From assembly GCA_009929605.1 (NCBI GenBank), contig SAAC01000003.1, positions 1-64,000 of the forward strand: a stretch of 64,000 nt of DNA, given 5' to 3'. Under the pieces are notes generated by a model, which had not been told where the DNA came from, made no database searches, and worked only from the letters and a program-made list of their open reading frames with translations. Of the stretch, positions 49,611 to 57,976 are shown in pieces (the stretch's first letter is position 1; each line of letters starts with the position of its first letter). Source of the stretch: Negativicutes bacterium. Lineage in GTDB: Bacteria; Bacillota; Negativicutes; Veillonellales; Veillonellaceae. A program made the position numbers and the translations under genes.

Positions 49611-50747
49611 TTAGCCTCCAAAGTAACTTGCTAAACCTGCTGCAATTTCTGCGGCAAAGCTTTGTTGTGTTTTTGTTGTATTCAATGCTGCCTCTTCAGT
49701 TGGATTAGAGATGAATCCAAGTTCTACCAAGATAGCTGGCATATCGGAATGACGTAATACATACAAGTTCCCCTCTTGAATACCACGGTCACCATTAAAT
49801 TTTGGTTCATTCATGATTTGATCTTGTACTCGTTGAGCTAATTTAGCATCATACCCAGTTTTACTATAATAATAAGTTGCAATGCCACCTACGCTAGGAT
49901 TGGTGAATGCATTAATATGAATACTTACAAAAGCATCAGAATTATATTTATTTGCTACATTAACACGAGCTTGTAACTCATCTACACCACTCGCATTGGG
50001 TGCATATACATCAACGTCAGTTGTACGAGTCATATATACTTTAGCTCCACGTGCTTCTAAATCAGCCTTTAAGTATTTAGCAATTGGCAATGTAACTTGT
50101 TTTTCTTGTAAACCATTAGGCCCAATAGCACCTGGATCGCTACCACCATGCCCAGGATCAAGAGTAATAACTTTACCAGCTAATCCACCAGAAGTTTTGT
50201 AATTACCATTAGAACTAATTGTTGTTGCAGCACCTGTCGAAGTTGAGCTTGTTTTTTTAGTGGAACTCGAACTAGACTTAGCAGTTGTTTTCTTACTGCC
50301 ATAATAGTTACTTTTAGGTGCAACCCCTTGTTTTTGTACATCCATCACTATACGGTATGGTTTATTATTAACCGTATCCTTTTTTAAAGAAAATACTTTA
50401 ATTCCATCTGTATCAAGAGCTTTAGGTGTTTTAATAGTTACATTTACATTTTTTCCAACTTGTGTCAAGTTAGCTGAGCTAGCAATGGAGGAGTCCATTG
50501 TCATCGATGACTTTACCTTACCAATTTTGGTATTCTTTAATGTAACGGTCGTCGTTTTTCCATCTTCACTAATAGATGCACTAGCTTTCACTGGTGCAGA
50601 TAAATCCATTACCATCCGCACATATGGTATGGGTGCATCATTTCTAGTTACCCATCTTGCATCTTGTAGAGTGGCCGCCTGTGCCTCAAATCCCATAAAT
50701 GAAATCAACATAAGAAGGGCAAAGAAAAATAAGTAGAGTTTTCGCAA
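49611..50747 (-). CDS. N-acetylmuramoyl-L-alanine amidase (AmiC-like) with AMIN domain
   Basis: This periplasmic hydrolase cuts the bond between MurNAc and the stem peptide, usually for daughter-cell separation. The 378-residue protein has a signal peptide (hydrophobic about 5-20, cleavage near EAQAA), an AMIN domain (about 25-125), a Ser/Thr/Lys linker (about 130-175), and an Amidase_3 domain with zinc ligands in TLDPGHGGSDPGAIG and SIHINAF and the catalytic Glu in ILVELGFISNP. I place the start at a TTG (50747), 8 bases after GGAG; longer frames using upstream TTG or GTG codons lack spacing. A 31-base palindrome lies in its leader. Confidence 0.92.
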   Translation of the reverse strand: MRKLYLFFFALLMLISFMGFEAQAATLQDARWVTRNDAPIPYVRMVMDLSAPVKASASISEDGKTTTVTLKNTKIGKVKSSMTMDSSIASSANLTQVGKNVNVTIKTPKALDTDGIKVFSLKKDTVNNKPYRIVMDVQKQGVAPKSNYYGSKKTTAKSSSSSTKKTSSTSTGAATTISSNGNYKTSGGLAGKVITLDPGHGGSDPGAIGPNGLQEKQVTLPIAKYLKADLEARGAKVYMTRTTDVDVYAPNASGVDELQARVNVANKYNSDAFVSIHINAFTNPSVGGIATYYYSKTGYDAKLAQRVQDQIMNEPKFNGDRGIQEGNLYVLRHSDMPAILVELGFISNPTEEAALNTTKTQQSFAAEIAAGLASYFGG

Positions 50748-50786
50748 AACATTCACTCCAATCAAGCTCAAATCCTAGTACATCAT

Positions 50787-50817
50787 TGGTGTAAATTAAT
50801 TCATATAATTTACACCA
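50787..50817. repeat. Perfect palindrome upstream of the amidase gene
   Basis: TGGTGTAAATT (50787-50797) and AATTTACACCA (50807-50817) flank 9 bases, about 40 bases before the amidase start. No T-tract follows. The form fits a dimeric repressor operator, but I do not recognise the regulator. Confidence 0.6.
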
Positions 50818-51059
50818 CGTGGTACGCTATCATAATTTTAATGTCATATCTCAATTATAGTCTGATTACATCGTAATAAGATGAAGATTTACTAATTATT
50901 TTCATAAATAACATTCGATTGACTAGATATCATTAAGATAACAATATATTCACAAAATCTCATTACGTCAGTTATTTATTATACCACAGAATTTCGCTCT
51001 AGGTACACAGTCAATGTACATTCTAGTCCTTGAATCCCTCTATCAAAACACATAAAAAA
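50818..51059. other. Amidase upstream region without a gene
   Basis: This stretch is AT-rich. On the minus strand it holds a possible extended -10, TGGTATAAT with TATAAT at 50978-50983, but no -35 match. That promoter would give the amidase a leader of about 225 nt. I see no gene. Confidence 0.35.
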
Positions 51060-51089
51060 GGGATATATACAATTTACAGTATATATCCC
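51060..51089 (-). terminator. Intrinsic terminator after the MBL lipoprotein gene
   Basis: An 11-base perfect stem (GGGATATATAC with its inverse) and an 8-base loop is followed on the minus strand by TTTTTTATG. It lies about 52 bases past the stop. Confidence 0.85.
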
Positions 51090-51141
51090 CTATATATATG
51101 ACCTTATATGGTATATCATGAGTAAAAAATTTTTTACTACT

Positions 51142-52116
51142 TTATCGTTCTGTCTCTACTTGCCAGGCCTTTCCATCTGTACTAATGTGCACTATACCCA
51201 TCGTATCAGTTCTATAAATAGAAACCTTTTCTTGTTGTAACCTAGCTAATGTTTTATCCCCAGGATGATTATAACTATTATGTAAACCTACAGAAATAAC
51301 ACCAATTTCTGGGCGTACAGATCGGATAAACTTTGTAGGTGAACTATGATCAGAACCATGATGCGCTACCTTGAGAACACGAGCAAATAATTTACTATTC
51401 TGCTCCTTCACCAATCGAGCTTCTTCAATCTTTTCAGCATCACCAGTAAATAGCATAGAAAATTTACCAAATTTAAACTTTCCCACAATAGAATTATTAT
51501 TCAAATCAGGTTTCCCTTTTGAATCCTTAATAACGTCCTCCCACGGGGCATAGACGATGAAAGTTGAATTACTTCCAAAATCTACCACATCACCTTTATG
51601 TAAACTATGATGTCTAATATGATTTTTTTCGATGATTCGTCGATAGGAATTTTCCACCGTTGTTTTGGTGATTATACCATTGTCATAAACATTTTCAATT
51701 TCAAAATTTTTAGCTATGGCTAAAAATCCCCCAATATGATCCTCATGTCCATGAGTAATAATAATATTTTTAAATTTCTTTACCCCTAATTGTTGCAATT
51801 GAGCCACTATATTGGGGCGATGTGCCACATCCCCCGTATCAATCAAGCTATATTCATTTCCGACCTTAACGAGGAATGCGTCACCTTGTCCAATATTTAG
51901 AGCATATACATGGGCCGTCCCCTTAGCTTCATTAGGATAATCGTCACGCTCTTGATCATTGACTGAACTTTCAGCAGCCCCGTTTGTCACATTTAGTACA
52001 CTCGTGGCTTGATCTAAAATAATATTCGCTGCACTTTCATTGTTACATCCTGCTAGTGAAAGTACGAACACAAGGAGACACAAACAATATGTAATTATTT
52101 TTTGTATTGATTTCAT
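51142..52116 (-). CDS. Secreted ComEC/Rec2-like metallo-beta-lactamase-fold lipoprotein
   Basis: The 324-residue protein is the MBL part of the ComEC family without the membrane channel. It has a lipoprotein signal (hydrophobic about 8-22, lipobox LAGC, Cys24), then from about residue 68 a beta-lactamase fold with NIGQGDAFLVKVG, LIDTGD, the zinc motif THGHEDHIGGF, FTGDAEKIEE and KVAHHGSDHSSPTKFI. The metal ligands are complete, so it is likely an active hydrolase outside the inner membrane. Possible substrates are extracellular DNA or phospholipid-type phosphodiesters; neither is shown. No competence genes lie beside it. Confidence 0.88.
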   Translation of the reverse strand: MKSIQKIITYCLCLLVFVLSLAGCNNESAANIILDQATSVLNVTNGAAESSVNDQERDDYPNEAKGTAHVYALNIGQGDAFLVKVGNEYSLIDTGDVAHRPNIVAQLQQLGVKKFKNIIITHGHEDHIGGFLAIAKNFEIENVYDNGIITKTTVENSYRRIIEKNHIRHHSLHKGDVVDFGSNSTFIVYAPWEDVIKDSKGKPDLNNNSIVGKFKFGKFSMLFTGDAEKIEEARLVKEQNSKLFARVLKVAHHGSDHSSPTKFIRSVRPEIGVISVGLHNSYNHPGDKTLARLQQEKVSIYRTDTMGIVHISTDGKAWQVETER

Positions 52117-52189
52117 TCACACACTCCCAATAATATAATCTCTATCTACTTCTAAATACATAGACTACACTGAATATACAAACAATATA

Positions 52190-53734
52190 CTAAACATTCA
52201 GTGAGGGAGAAAGCAATTCGCTAATAACACTCCCTACACGAACACTCACATCACTAGGAGTATATCCCCACAACTTTTTTGTCCCTAAGCGATCTGCAGT
52301 ATAACTATGTAAAAACGTACCTATAAGTGCTGCTTCATTTACCTCATATCCTTGTGCCACAAAAGCCGCAATCATACCGGTTAGCACATCACCCATTCCT
52401 CCGGTGCCCATACCTGAATTACCAGCCATATTTATATAAATCGTCCCATTAGGCAATGCTACTAATGAAGGAATGCCCTTTAAGACAAGAACAACATGTT
52501 GTGCTATAGCAAAGTCACGAGCACTTTGAACATAATTCTTTTGAATGTCTAAAATTGAGCGCCCTGTCAATCGACTGAACTCACCTAGATGCGGTGTCAT
52601 AATAGCTGGATGAGAGCGAGATTGCAAAACTCCATTCGTCTCTCCATTAGCCATATCTCCCAAAGCATAGAAAGCATCGGCATCAAGCACAATAGGCCCA
52701 TCATAGGTCGCTAAAAATTCGAGTATTATTTGTGCCGTTTCCTCACGTCTCCCTAATCCAGGGCCCAATGCCAGCACACTCTTATCTTTTACCAAATCCA
52801 TTATATCTGACACACTGCGAAAAGAGGCAGTCATCACCTCTGGCATAACTTTATTTTGCAACGTACGTAAACAATCGTCTGGTACAGCTACAGTTGTTTT
52901 ACCTGCCCCACTATGAACAGATGCCTCGCCAGCCATCAAAGGTGCCCCAATCATACCATTAGAACCACCAATAACTAGAGTGTGCCCATTACGGCCTTTA
53001 TGGGCTATTGCACTCCTAGGACGCAATAGGGTCTCTATTAATCTAATATCTAATCCCCACGTATTGTGATAGGCTTGATAATTTTGTAACACCTTCTCAA
53101 AGGGGATACCTAAAGGTTTTACAATTACATGCCCAGCATACTCTTTACCAGGATACAAACATACGCCTTGTTTGGTAGCGCCAAAAGTAATCGTATAATC
53201 AGCCTTAAAACTAGAGTGAAATACCTCACCTGTATTAGCATTTACACCAGCCGGTATATCAATGGACCATTTACTGATAGAATATAATTCACACTGAGAT
53301 TGTACTATTTCAATAACCTCCTTCATCTGAAACCGCAATTCACCTTTCATTCCAGTTCCAATGAGACCTTCCACAACCGCCCATATAGTATGCCATGGAA
53401 TATCATCTAGTGATGTATAGATTGCTATCCCTAACTGCTTAACCATATGTAATTGCTCTTTAAATAGCTGAGAGCCCTTTTGACTTTCACCAAAAAGATA
53501 TATACAAACAGGAATTTCTAGTTCCATTAAATGGCGAGCTGCCACAAGACCATCAGCACCATTGTTACCATTTCCAGAGAGAAATAAAATAGATTTTGCC
53601 CCTTTGTAATGATTGGCCAAAACTTGTGCCACATCAGAACCTGCATTTTCCATGAGATACCCTAATGGAATTCCGTATTTTTCTGGCGCCATACGGTCAA
53701 TGTATTGGGACTCTTCCTTTGTTAATATTCGCAT
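52190..53734 (-). CDS. nnr: Bifunctional NAD(P)H-hydrate repair enzyme (epimerase/dehydratase)
   Basis: Nnr repairs hydrated NADH and NADPH. The 514 residues have an N-terminal YjeF_N epimerase domain (about 1-215: GNGNNGADGLVAARHL, SIDIPAGVNANTGE, TITFGATKQG) and a C-terminal ADP-dependent dehydratase with ribokinase fold (about 225-510: KGRNGHTLVIGGSNGMIGAP, VLALGPGLGR, VLDADAFYAL, AGNSGMGTGGMGDVLTGMI). The fusion is normal in bacteria. The acpS gene lies upstream in the same direction, a frequent pairing. Confidence 0.95.
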   Translation of the reverse strand: MRILTKEESQYIDRMAPEKYGIPLGYLMENAGSDVAQVLANHYKGAKSILFLSGNGNNGADGLVAARHLMELEIPVCIYLFGESQKGSQLFKEQLHMVKQLGIAIYTSLDDIPWHTIWAVVEGLIGTGMKGELRFQMKEVIEIVQSQCELYSISKWSIDIPAGVNANTGEVFHSSFKADYTITFGATKQGVCLYPGKEYAGHVIVKPLGIPFEKVLQNYQAYHNTWGLDIRLIETLLRPRSAIAHKGRNGHTLVIGGSNGMIGAPLMAGEASVHSGAGKTTVAVPDDCLRTLQNKVMPEVMTASFRSVSDIMDLVKDKSVLALGPGLGRREETAQIILEFLATYDGPIVLDADAFYALGDMANGETNGVLQSRSHPAIMTPHLGEFSRLTGRSILDIQKNYVQSARDFAIAQHVVLVLKGIPSLVALPNGTIYINMAGNSGMGTGGMGDVLTGMIAAFVAQGYEVNEAALIGTFLHSYTADRLGTKKLWGYTPSDVSVRVGSVISELLSPSLNV

Positions 53735-53823
53735 ATTTTCACCTCAATCAATCTGAATTTGAACTATATGTCCTCATTACGGTAGTGGGTTAGAGAAAAT
53801 ATCTATCCATGATTTACTAGTAT

Positions 53824-54192
53824 CTATTTGCTCAAAATAACTTGAGCCATTGCTATGTTCTGACAATGACTAATAGATACTTGTACATCACTATACCCCC
53901 CTTGTTCAAATATATTTTTAAATACCCCAGATATTGTAATATAAGGGGCTCCTAATTCATCATGATCAATTTGAATCTCTTGCCAGGAACCATAACGCAT
54001 TCCTGTTCCTAAAGCCTTCAAAAATGCTTCTTTTGCAGCGTAAAGACCTGCAAAGGACTCATATTGATGTTTCCCCTTACTCTTACAATAGGAAACCTCT
54101 ATAGGTGTATATACGCGTTCTATAAAGGCATTATTTCTTTCAATAGCCATTTGAATCCGTTCAATTTCAATTATATCAATGCCTAGTTTCAT
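53824..54192 (-). CDS. acpS: Holo-[acyl-carrier-protein] synthase
   Basis: AcpS moves the 4'-phosphopantetheine arm from CoA to apo-ACP, which starts fatty acid synthesis. The 122-residue protein has LGIDIIEIERIQMAI (metal-binding Asp) and the signature FAGLYAAKEAFLKALGTG with the catalytic Glu-Lys, plus VSISHCQNIAMAQVIL. I use the ATG at 54192 with GAGGAGG; the longer frame to 54249 lacks family residues. It precedes nnr by 89 bases. Confidence 0.94.
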   Translation of the reverse strand: MKLGIDIIEIERIQMAIERNNAFIERVYTPIEVSYCKSKGKHQYESFAGLYAAKEAFLKALGTGMRYGSWQEIQIDHDELGAPYITISGVFKNIFEQGGYSDVQVSISHCQNIAMAQVILSK

Positions 54193-54277
54193 GCATCCTC
54201 CTCGGATGAGTGTAATACAAAATACAAGAGCTGTATACTCATTATACACAAAGCCTTATAAATAGACAAAAAAAATC

Positions 54278-54304
54278 CCAACCCTATTGATACAACAGGA
54301 TTGG
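54278..54304 (-). terminator. Intrinsic terminator after tRNA-Leu
   Basis: CCAATCCT and AGGGTTGG pair with one G-U, with an inner TTG/CAA; the minus strand continues with GATTTTTTTT. It lies 17 bases beyond the CCA end of the tRNA. Confidence 0.85.
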
Positions 54305-54320
54305 AACTTTATTAGCTTTA

Positions 54321-54404
54321 TGGTGCCGGAGGTGGGACTTGAACCCACACGGTGTTACCCGCTTGATTTTGAGTCAAGTGCGTCTGCCATTCCGCCACTC
54401 CGGC
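54321..54404 (-). tRNA. tRNA-Leu (anticodon CAA)
   Basis: The 84-nt minus-strand gene folds into a class II tRNA: acceptor stem GCCGGAG with CTCCGGC, discriminator A and encoded CCA, a D arm, anticodon stem CTTGA/TCAAG with loop CTCAAAA giving anticodon CAA (reads UUG), a long variable arm (GGGTAACACC), and T-arm GGGTTCAAGTCCC. It has its own consensus promoter. Confidence 0.97.
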
Positions 54405-54421
54405 ACATCGGAACAATTGCT

Positions 54422-54450
54422 ATTATACCGAAACGACTATACCTTGTCAA
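54422..54450 (-). promoter_or_regulatory. Consensus promoter of tRNA-Leu
   Basis: The minus strand has TTGACA (54445-54450), a 17-base spacer and TATAAT (54422-54427), both exact consensus. The -10 ends 17 bases before the mature tRNA 5' end. The -35 lies inside the last codons of surE. Confidence 0.9.
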
Positions 54451-55198
54451 CAATTTTTTTTACAATTTCCATATCTTCATCATTCTGCTGCTTCCAGGTT
54501 AATGCTACTACAGTAATTACGCCATGTTCTATGCGTTCTACATCCGTAGGAATATCTTCTTTATCAAACTCTAAATGACCGCCAATCCAAAAGTATTCAT
54601 CCCCGCGACGACTCATGCGAGCATCAATAATATCTGTATATCGCTGGAATCCTTGACTTACAACCTCTACATGATCCCAGTCACATGGGCCTTCCAATGG
54701 AAAATTTACATTTAAGAGACCATGAAATGCTTCCTTTACAAATATTTGCTCAATAAAAGACTTAATAAATGGCAACATCTCTTCCCCACGTCGAGAACTG
54801 TATTTTCTCACTGAAAGCGCTAACCCTGGTATATTATAGAACATGGATTCCATAGCCCCTGAAACAGTGCCTGAATACAGTACATCAGATCCTAAATTAA
54901 ATCCATGATTAATACCCGATATCACCAGGTCCGGCATATCATCTACAAGTAAATAACTCATAGCTAGTTTCATACAATCAGACGGTGTTCCTGTAACTGC
55001 CATCAATCTTGGGTTTGCTGTATCATCGCTAAATTTTCGAATCTTTAAAGGTGTTTCAATCGTCAAGGCATGTGATTTGGCACTTTGCTCCACTTCGGGT
55101 GCCACAACTGTGACTTGATAAAATTGTGCTAAATAATCGGCCATATCACGAAGGCCGGGCGCTAAAATACCATCATCATTACAAATTAAAATATGCAT
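54437..55198 (-). CDS. surE: 5'-nucleotidase SurE
   Basis: SurE is a metal-dependent phosphatase acting on 5'- and 3'-nucleotides, and in some species on polyphosphate. The 253-residue protein opens with ILICNDDGILAPGLRDMADYL (metal-binding Asp pair) and has VVAPEVEQSAKSHALTIETPL, VTGTPSDCMKLA and SGINHGFNLGSDVLYSGTVSGAMES, all typical. Its 3' end holds the -35 of the tRNA-Leu promoter. It lies downstream of the WecG-Psd-PssA-GT2 operon behind a terminator. Confidence 0.95.
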   Translation of the reverse strand: MHILICNDDGILAPGLRDMADYLAQFYQVTVVAPEVEQSAKSHALTIETPLKIRKFSDDTANPRLMAVTGTPSDCMKLAMSYLLVDDMPDLVISGINHGFNLGSDVLYSGTVSGAMESMFYNIPGLALSVRKYSSRRGEEMLPFIKSFIEQIFVKEAFHGLLNVNFPLEGPCDWDHVEVVSQGFQRYTDIIDARMSRRGDEYFWIGGHLEFDKEDIPTDVERIEHGVITVVALTWKQQNDEDMEIVKKIVDKV

Positions 55199-55347
55199 AT
55201 ATACCTCTATAAATTATTAATTCTACACTATCTAAAACCATGTATCCTATAGGATAACTCTAGTGAGCTCACATATAATCATCATATGAACTAACATAGT
55301 ATAACTTTCATGAGATTATTATACTTGAAAATTCCTCTCTATAGCAA

Positions 55348-55375
55348 AAAGCAGCCGATCAAAATCGACTGCTTT
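55348..55375 (-). terminator. Intrinsic terminator after the GT2 gene
   Basis: GCAGTCGAT and ATCGGCTGC form a 9-base stem with one G-U and a TTTG loop, followed on the minus strand by TTTTTGC. It lies just past the glycosyltransferase stop. Confidence 0.85.
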
Positions 55376-55379
55376 CATA

Positions 55380-56645
55380 TTATTTTTTATTCATGTTGCC
55401 CATACGAGTTAATTTCACATCCTCAAGTGCAACGGCACGAGTATGAATCGTATGAGACCAAACCTTGTTGTAACGGCGGAAATAGCCAAGAATATTGACT
55501 GGAACCCAGGAGTACACAAAGAGTGGATATAACAAATAATAGAACCAAATTTTTGGTGGCACCTTAATTTTAAGGAGTACAATCAATGGGAAAAGATATT
55601 GTCCTACCCCAATGATGGTCCACACCGTTACTGGCATAATTTGATACAAAATATTTGTATAAATTGGGTAATATCCATTGATGTAAGATAATACTAAGTA
55701 TACGGTAGATAATAATAAGAAATATGGCTGACTCACTTGGAAAATCCCATCAAGAATCATAATATTTCCAGTTTTTACACCTATGGTAAAGAGTTTTGGA
55801 ATATATCGCTCTGCACATAGAAATTGCCCCTGTGCCCAACGAAGACGTTGTTTACAAGATGCCATCATAGTAGTTACTTTTTCATCATATACAATAGCAT
55901 CATGAGCCCAACAAGTACGAATTCCATGAGTCAATAACTTCATAGAGAATTCCATATCTTCTGTAAGGCTGTTACATTCCCAACCATAGTCTCGAATGAT
56001 AGAGGTGCGAATACACATACCTGTGCCACCCAATGCAGTAGATAAACCCAATCTGTATTTAGCTAGATGCCACATATGATTAACCATCCAAAACGCAATA
56101 GAGAATGTACCTGCTACCCAAGAGTCTGTAGGATTTTTGGAGTTCAAATACCCTTGAATAACAGATTCACCTTTTTCAAGATGATCATTCATTTCCAAGA
56201 GAAATTGTGGATGCACTAAATTATCAGCATCAAAGACAAGATAGGCATCATATTTTCGTTGCTTTTGTTCAACGCGCTCAAACATCCACCCCATAGCATA
56301 GCCTTTGCCTACTTCTTCTTGGTTAAAGCGTTCATGCACTAAGGCCCCTGCTTCACCAGCTACTTTTACAGTATTATCTGTGCAGTTATCTGCTACCACA
56401 AAGATATCATAGAGTTCATCAGGATAATCTAAACTGCGTAGATTCTTGACTAATTCTCCTACTACAACCTCTTCATTATGCGCACAAATAACAACGGCAA
56501 AGGAGTTTTTCGGTGTATAGTTTTTATGTACGCGTTGACGCCACATGCCTACGACGGCCAACACAAAATAATAAATCGTGTAAATTACGATTATTACCTG
56601 CATAGGAATCAATAGTAGATCCAGTAGGTAATCCATGTAATACAA
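55380..56645 (-). CDS. Membrane glycosyltransferase family 2
   Basis: This is a processive-type inverting glycosyltransferase in the inner membrane, of the BcsA/HAS/poly-GlcNAc group. The 421 residues start with one or two N-terminal helices (about 8-32), then the GT2 domain: AVVICAHNEEVVVGELVKNL, the DDN-type VADNCTDNT, VFDADNLVHPQFL (metal DxD), GGTGMCIRTSII, DMEFSMKLL and QRLRWAQGQ, followed by three or more C-terminal helices (about 300-400). The sugar is unknown. It is last in a four-gene run with wecG/tagA-like, psd and pssA, so an envelope or lipid-linked glycan is likely. Confidence 0.9.
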   Translation of the reverse strand: MYYMDYLLDLLLIPMQVIIVIYTIYYFVLAVVGMWRQRVHKNYTPKNSFAVVICAHNEEVVVGELVKNLRSLDYPDELYDIFVVADNCTDNTVKVAGEAGALVHERFNQEEVGKGYAMGWMFERVEQKQRKYDAYLVFDADNLVHPQFLLEMNDHLEKGESVIQGYLNSKNPTDSWVAGTFSIAFWMVNHMWHLAKYRLGLSTALGGTGMCIRTSIIRDYGWECNSLTEDMEFSMKLLTHGIRTCWAHDAIVYDEKVTTMMASCKQRLRWAQGQFLCAERYIPKLFTIGVKTGNIMILDGIFQVSQPYFLLLSTVYLVLSYINGYYPIYTNILYQIMPVTVWTIIGVGQYLFPLIVLLKIKVPPKIWFYYLLYPLFVYSWVPVNILGYFRRYNKVWSHTIHTRAVALEDVKLTRMGNMNKK

Positions 56646-56653
56646 CCTCCACC

Positions 56654-57328
56654 TTACTTGCGAATAGCTAAGTTAAGTGCTGAGTTAATCAAGCCAAATA
56701 ACACATAGCCAGCAAACAACAATACAGCCCAAGCGTGATAATCACAAATCAAGCCCAATACTACCAATAGACCAACAATACCTATGGCAATTTTTTGAAT
56801 GCGCAAAGAACTATGACCTTTAAAATCAGGATATTTTACTTCGCTAACCATCAAGATGCCTACGCAAATCATAGAAACCATCAAGACGATTTGAGGCACC
56901 ATAACACCACATAATACATAGGTTGCTGCCAAACAACCAGCAGCTGGAATTGGTAACCCTTGGAAATACCCATGTACCTCTTCTGTCATAATATTAAAAC
57001 GGGCCAATCTGAAAGCACCCAATACAGCAAATGCTAACAATGGTACATAAGCGTACCAACCTAAACCATATAGTTCTTTCACATATAACATATATGCAGG
57101 CGCTACACCAAAGCCCACAACATCAGCTAGCGAATCTAATTCACGGCCAAATGGACCTGACACACCTAAAGCTCGAGCCACGCGCCCATCCAAACCATCT
57201 GCCAATAGAGACAACAAAACACAGATTGCTGCATATGTTGTTTCCCCTTGTGCAGATAATGTAATCCCAATAACGCCAAAAGCTAAATTGCTTCCGGTAA
57301 ACAAATTAGGAAATATTGATTTATTCAT
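56654..57328 (-). CDS. pssA: CDP-diacylglycerol-serine O-phosphatidyltransferase
   Basis: PssA makes phosphatidylserine from CDP-diacylglycerol and serine in the membrane, the precursor of phosphatidylethanolamine. The 224-residue protein is mostly hydrophobic and carries the CDP-alcohol transferase motif LADGLDGRVARALG followed by FGRELDSLADVVGFG, which holds all four conserved aspartates. FPNLFTGSNLAFGV at the start is typical of the PssA type. It overlaps psd by 8 bases, so the two PE-forming enzymes are coupled. Confidence 0.94.
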   Translation of the reverse strand: MNKSIFPNLFTGSNLAFGVIGITLSAQGETTYAAICVLLSLLADGLDGRVARALGVSGPFGRELDSLADVVGFGVAPAYMLYVKELYGLGWYAYVPLLAFAVLGAFRLARFNIMTEEVHGYFQGLPIPAAGCLAATYVLCGVMVPQIVLMVSMICVGILMVSEVKYPDFKGHSSLRIQKIAIGIVGLLVVLGLICDYHAWAVLLFAGYVLFGLINSALNLAIRK

Positions 57329-57962
57329 GACCTAACCTCCCAATAACTGTATCTCCGGCAGTCACATGTTGACCTTTTTCAACAAAAATTTCAACATCTT
57401 TATCCATATAGATTTCTGTGCAAGAACCAAACTTAATCATTCCATACAGTTGTCCACGTTTCAATACGCTATCTAGGTCAGTCCAAGATACGATACGTCT
57501 AGCCAAAAGACCAGCAATTTGTGTTACTAGTACTTTTGTGCGGTCATTTTCAATACAAATTGTGTGGCGTTCATTTTCAAAACCTACTTCATCCTTATAA
57601 GCTGGTAGAAAGCCACCTTCTGTATATTGACGATATATAATTTTTCCATCGATAGGTGCACGATTAGCATGCACATCAAATACAGATAAGAAAATTGTTA
57701 CTTTTTTACAATCACGATGCAAATATAAATCTTCATATACATCGGCAATATCCATAACTTTCCCATCCGCAGGAGATAGAATTAAGTCTGGATCTTGAGG
57801 AATTACGCGCTTTGGATTACGGAAAAAATTGACAAAGAACAGTGCCAATATAAAGGGAATAATTGCAATATAATAATGTCCAAAAGCACATAATAGTACC
57901 GCTATTAGGAGCATGGCACCAATGAGCGGAAAGCCTTCTTTTATAATAGGACCTGTGGGCAC
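57321..57962 (-). CDS. psd: Phosphatidylserine decarboxylase proenzyme
   Basis: Psd converts phosphatidylserine to phosphatidylethanolamine using a pyruvoyl group made by self-cleavage. The 213-residue protein is the short archaeal/Bacillus type: two N-terminal membrane helices (about 12-45), FFRNPKRVIP, LSPADGKVMDI, VFDVHANRAPIDGKI and the cleavage site GMIKFGSCTEIYM, where Ser after Gly becomes the pyruvoyl. The start is a GTG at 57962 with GAGGTGG upstream. PE and its plasmalogens are major lipids in Veillonella-type cells, which fits. Confidence 0.94.
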   Translation of the reverse strand: MPTGPIIKEGFPLIGAMLLIAVLLCAFGHYYIAIIPFILALFFVNFFRNPKRVIPQDPDLILSPADGKVMDIADVYEDLYLHRDCKKVTIFLSVFDVHANRAPIDGKIIYRQYTEGGFLPAYKDEVGFENERHTICIENDRTKVLVTQIAGLLARRIVSWTDLDSVLKRGQLYGMIKFGSCTEIYMDKDVEIFVEKGQHVTAGDTVIGRLGHE

Positions 57963-57976
57963 GTTGCACCACCTCT

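Noticed and set aside
54287-54502. Plus-strand small frame across the tRNA-Leu gene
   Set aside because: It reads through the complement of a clear tRNA; VPEVGLEPTR is the well-known false peptide from antisense tRNA genes.
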